Shown here one piece after another: positions 8,601 to 9,836 of a stretch of 9,836 nt of DNA (position 1 is the first letter of the stretch; every line of letters starts with the position of its first letter). Source of the DNA: Parachlamydiaceae bacterium. Its GTDB lineage: Bacteria > Chlamydiota > Chlamydiia > Chlamydiales > Parachlamydiaceae. Under the pieces are notes generated by a model that worked only from the letters and a program-made list of their open reading frames with translations, was not told the DNA's origin and made no database searches. A program made the position numbers and the translations under genes. The stretch covers positions 1 to 9,836 of the forward strand of contig JACCVN010000068.1 of NCBI GenBank assembly GCA_013698165.1, given 5' to 3'.

Positions 8601-9087
8601 GGGTTATCCCTGTCCCAGTAGAGAGGATTCCATTATAGGTTGCTAATGGGCCCTGTATATATCCAAAAAGTTGTTCCTGTTGCGTATTAAAAAGGGACGA
8701 TTCTGATCCCAATAATGTACTTATTTGAGCTCTTACTCTGACCATTAGGTTTGATAGTGCTGAAGCGTCCAGCCAGGCTTCTTTATCTTTCTGAATGTCG
8801 ATTGAATCACTCTTATCGGCGGACTCTTTAAACTTATTGAGTGCTGTAACTACGGCCTTAGAAAACTCCGCAATTGAGATACGTCCAGGTGAAAGAATCG
8901 GCGTAGTGGCAAAAAGGTTTGATGGAGCTGTCAATAATGTGGGACTTAAGGACAAGCTATCCATCGAAAAAAAACTAGGTACTCCACCTGCATTTGTAAC
9001 GGGAATTGATGTCGTTGAATCCGATCCCGGCAGCGTTGGGAATGAAAATAGACTGCTTAAGTCTATGTTAGGATTTTGGTCGCTCAT
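5695..9087 (-). CDS. 1130-residue Pro-rich, repeat-containing protein, candidate T3SS-secreted protein
   Basis: Unrecognised. The first ~70 residues are rich in Ser/Thr/Pro and uncharged, as in many T3SS-secreted proteins, with no Sec signal peptide. Helical modules (about 75-250, 300-390, 447-510) are separated by Pro-rich linkers at about 254-285 (with GPPPPSSPTVP) and 399-447 (with LLPTAPPVPS). A hydrophobic stretch near 644-676 contains GLLQVGLLQV. Four degenerate ~45-residue helical repeats span 829-1005, followed by Pro heptads (1011-1036) and a conserved-looking C-terminal domain (about 1050-1130). The start at 9087 has an AGAGGAG ribosome site and an upstream promoter. Being first in a T3SS translocator locus suggests a secreted scaffold, effector or extracellular component, but this rests on location and composition alone. 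No catalytic motif was seen. The 101-bp gap before the next gene has no terminator hairpin, so read-through is possible. Confidence 0.9.
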   Translation of the reverse strand: MSDQNPNIDLSSLFSFPTLPGSDSTTSIPVTNAGGVPSFFSMDSLSLSPTLLTAPSNLFATTPILSPGRISIAEFSKAVVTALNKFKESADKSDSIDIQKDKEAWLDASALSNLMVRVRAQISTLLGSESSLFNTQQEQLFGYIQGPLATYNGILSTGTGITLQMYNAQVAYKTPPLTQAKTDTYNALVATWTANLSTNNSNIQNGYTAYVAATNALNAQIDANNILITQINDARHASRIFKDIPLQKHVVIITPAPQLLPTVTKGPPPPSSPTVPIGFTPIPKPSFGIVSTAVDIVPNSPAEAEFLTTLQATFNAINSGTLSNLDSELVKISTTLAAMKAAGNDFATYQAYAISANVTLTTLANAYIADVKAFNSTLPLINSKIKAFNVTRKQNGQEPIPKQLAIPVPTLSSILLPTAPPVPSTADFYPTITLIVPNAPVGSITPTSAAAYLESYFNNVFAAELAALQNYTKALTLAEAYNEFKVFYLRGISNVENGYIEKAEATDSSTVASGGAGTGVGITANTMGLQSEALTSIISNAILNAVRLNVKIDANLFNPIVDSLTFGSLQALQQAGLASALPSVVLLNDNATGNGTAAKTTFAITLLNNVNGLIDSGATANSVQKILAASGLSPEAIAELSGPLTAAVNLGLLQVGLLQVSKALGLPGLLAQIVGNSAAGDEVSKALAATSGYGLNDVINNPVSMIVLKLKIIDYIVGQGIWPASTAQSLVNSAMNKILGRNEFLNTTEWAIDLVRGFKAIGLEDASVANIVDLSQDFVRSEQLNQDLDTAYSQQSVNEQSIKNDLYQRQDIQQALNAISVKQEAVESYTLRDFRDDLVNQFQVQGDNLNSARVSADLVLDSIRSNELKNSFKSENINRDQLKASLEKGLVANGNTQASAQVIADSVTSDVISKRLNSEVLSREAIENALAVQGIVAQTAADLSAKAALVLNNVNPLKDTRASEILDHQALAEALNTEVKNRLKKTIGIEDASKIANLLVLSILGPANELPVNVVPPPANVVQPPVNVVQPSANVDPSAPIRVETSSEIVTDQVARPTSVLNQIDHAVKVVRESYKEKANEILAADFREFASPSIDLFNLVSRLLDPGTSLQFVGIMYKGEGNVKIDIRV
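5984..6060 (-). repeat. 21-bp tandem repeat encoding Pro/Val heptads
   Basis: About 3.7 copies of a 21-bp unit start at 5984, 6005, 6026 and 6047, each beginning ACATTTRCRG on the plus strand. They encode heptads of the form P-(A/V)-N-V-V-(P/Q)-P at residues 1011-1036 of the 1130-residue protein, probably an extended flexible spacer between the helical repeats and the C-terminal domain. The high nucleotide identity suggests recent expansion, so copy number may vary between strains. Confidence 0.85.
6073..6603 (-). repeat. four degenerate ~45-residue helical repeats in the 1130-residue protein
   Basis: Units start at residues 829, 877, 921 and 966 with YTLRDFRDDLVNQF, INRDQLKASLEKGL, LSREAIENALAVQG and LDHQALAEALNTEV. 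Each continues to an A-x-x-x-A-D/A/N-L/S-V segment (ARVSADLVLDSI, AQVIADSVTSDV, AKAALVLNNV, ASKIANLLVLSI). Units are 48, 44, 45 and about 40 residues long. The pattern fits a helix-turn-helix solenoid or bundle. No known repeat family is recognised. Confidence 0.6.
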
Positions 9088-9144
9088 GAGTACTCTCCTC
9101 TGTTAGAACAGCAAGGTCACAAAGATCCATTTCCCTTTAACTCT

Positions 9145-9173
9145 AGTATAGCATAGTAAGATTAAAATAACAT
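9145..9173 (-). promoter_or_regulatory. possible promoter of the 1130-residue gene
   Basis: Read on the minus strand: TATACT (9145-9150) preceded by TGC, which makes an extended -10. Upstream at a 16-17-base spacing is only a poor -35 (TGTTAT or ATGTTA, 9167-9173). It lies about 58 bp before the ATG at 9087 with no gene between. The extended -10 is the main support; the AT-rich background makes false positives likely. Confidence 0.4.
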
Positions 9174-9467
9174 TAGTTGATTAAGCTAATTAATTTAAGC
9201 TGGTTAGTTAGTATAGTATCATTTAGTCTATGTTTATTAATTTAGCGTTAGAGGCTATTAATTGATAGTTAAAGGTTTGCACCATGCCTTAACTTTGTAT
9301 GCGTTTATTATGCCAAAATGTGATAATCGCGTAGGCGAAGGGAGTTTGTTTTTGTTCTGTTTTGCACCCATTCCTTCATGTTGATTTACTGTGTAGGTCT
9401 ATTCAATAGTTTAACGTAGATGTTGTGTTTTTATTCCAGAGATTTACTGCTCAAAATGAAAACTCTA

Positions 9468-9520
9468 GCCGCAAGCGGCGATAGCCTGTAGCAACCCATA
9501 GCTAGGGTGTTGTTTTTGTA
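9468..9520. repeat. short REP-like palindromic element
   Basis: A perfect short hairpin GCCGC-AA-GCGGC (9468-9479) is followed by TAGCCTGTAGCAACCCATAG and an imperfect inverted repeat at 9492-9512 (CAACCC ... GGGTGTTG), then a T run. Its CTGTAGC core recurs in the right-hand 72-bp copy (minus strand, 9820-9826), suggesting related intergenic repeats. The T run after the second hairpin would also fit a weak plus-strand terminator, but no plus-strand gene precedes it. Confidence 0.5.
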
Positions 9521-9645
9521 GCTTTTTTTAAGATTTAAATTCCCATGAATCTAAGCTTTTTTAAATTTTCAAGTCATATTATAGTATAAGGTTTTTAAGT
9601 ATTGATTTACGAGCAACAAACACCCCCGGATGGGTGTGTGGGCTA

Positions 9646-9717
9646 GTAGCCCAGGGAAAGCGAAGCCCAGCCCTGGGTAAATAAAATTCAAGATTGCACC
9701 CCTGAAAGGGGTGCGGG
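9646..9717 (+). repeat. 72-bp palindromic repeat, left arm of inverted pair
   Basis: Contains two hairpins: CCCAGGG/CCCTGGG enclosing AAAGCGAAGCCCAG (9650-9677), and GCACCCCT-GAA-AGGGGTGC (9696-9714). Compared with the reverse complement of 9753-9824 I count 58 identical bases of 72 with no gaps; most mismatches are in the linker between the hairpins. A further related palindrome, CACCC ... GGGTG, lies just left at about 9621-9636. It resembles REP-type intergenic elements. Confidence 0.8.
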
Positions 9718-9752
9718 AGAGCGGTCGGGTTTTTACTAGTGACACGTTATTG

Positions 9753-9824
9753 CCCACACCCCTTTCAGGGGTGTAATCCTTTTATTAAAGGACCCAGGGC
9801 CGCGCTTCGCTTGCCCTGGGCTAC
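9753..9824 (-). repeat. 72-bp palindromic repeat, right arm of inverted pair
   Basis: This is an inverted copy of 9646-9717, separated by a 35-bp centre (9718-9752). Its hairpins are ACACCCCT-TTC-AGGGGTGT (9756-9774) and CCCAGGG/CCCTGGG enclosing a GC-rich core (9793-9820). Where the two copies differ in the first hairpin, both sides of the stem change together (GC...GC against AC...GT), which keeps pairing. The sequence continues unexplained to the window end. Confidence 0.8.
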
Positions 9825-9836
9825 AGGCAATGTCAT

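Larger units (their letters stand above)
9088..9836. other. intergenic region without a supported gene
   Basis: The 749 bp holds a leader and probable promoter (9088-9175), an AT-rich stretch (about 9176-9460) in which I see no gene, tRNA or terminator, and then palindromic repeats (9468 to at least 9824). In the AT-rich part, TTAAGCTAATTA and TTAAGCTGGTTA recur close together near 9181-9207, which is unremarkable in such DNA. Frames across the palindromes are short and look like by-products of the repeats. Confidence 0.7.

Noticed and set aside
9310..9384. Small plus-strand frame of about 24 codons
   Set aside because: No ribosome site, no conserved-looking composition, and in an AT-rich intergenic stretch.
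9569..9757. 62-residue minus-strand frame in the right-hand intergenic region
   Set aside because: It runs through the palindromic repeat and its protein (NFIYPGLGFAFPGLLAHTP) looks like translated repeat, a common source of false proteins.

Overview
The window looks like part of a type III secretion (T3SS) locus from an environmental chlamydia (Parachlamydia/Simkania/Waddlia type). The evidence is an LcrH/SycD-type TPR chaperone lying directly upstream of a very large CopB/YopB-like hydrophobic translocator, moderately AT-rich DNA, and loosely spaced genes each with a clear Shine-Dalgarno sequence. The taxonomic assignment is inference, because no rRNA or other marker gene is present.

All five genes lie on the minus strand, so the locus reads right to left: a 1130-residue proline-rich, repeat-containing protein (9087-5695); a 320-residue protein (5593-4631); a 191-residue protein (4565-3990); the 180-residue chaperone (3890-3348); and the translocator (3260 to beyond position 1, at least 1086 residues). 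Gaps of 65-101 bp separate them. The 101-bp gap before the 320-residue gene holds a near-consensus promoter (TTGCAA-N17-TATAAT), so the last four genes can probably be transcribed without the first.

A plausible joint role, by analogy with lcrGVH-yopBD of Yersinia: the chaperone holds the translocator in the cytoplasm, probably through a PxLxxP motif at translocator residues 56-61. The translocator is secreted and inserts in the host membrane through hydrophobic segments at about 540-571, 613-631 and 652-678. The 191- and 320-residue proteins sit where needle-tip or filament proteins are found in other systems, and both have a helix-variable insert-helix layout ending in a similar amphipathic C-terminal helix. 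The 1130-residue protein is unrecognised; it has a Ser/Thr/Pro-rich N terminus, Pro-rich linkers between helical modules, four helical repeats of about 45 residues and a Pro heptad tract.

The right-hand 749 bp (9088-9836) contains no supported gene. It holds the probable promoter of the 1130-residue gene, an AT-rich stretch, and a cluster of REP-like palindromes: a short element at 9468-9520 and a pair of 72-bp inverted copies at 9646-9717 and 9753-9824.
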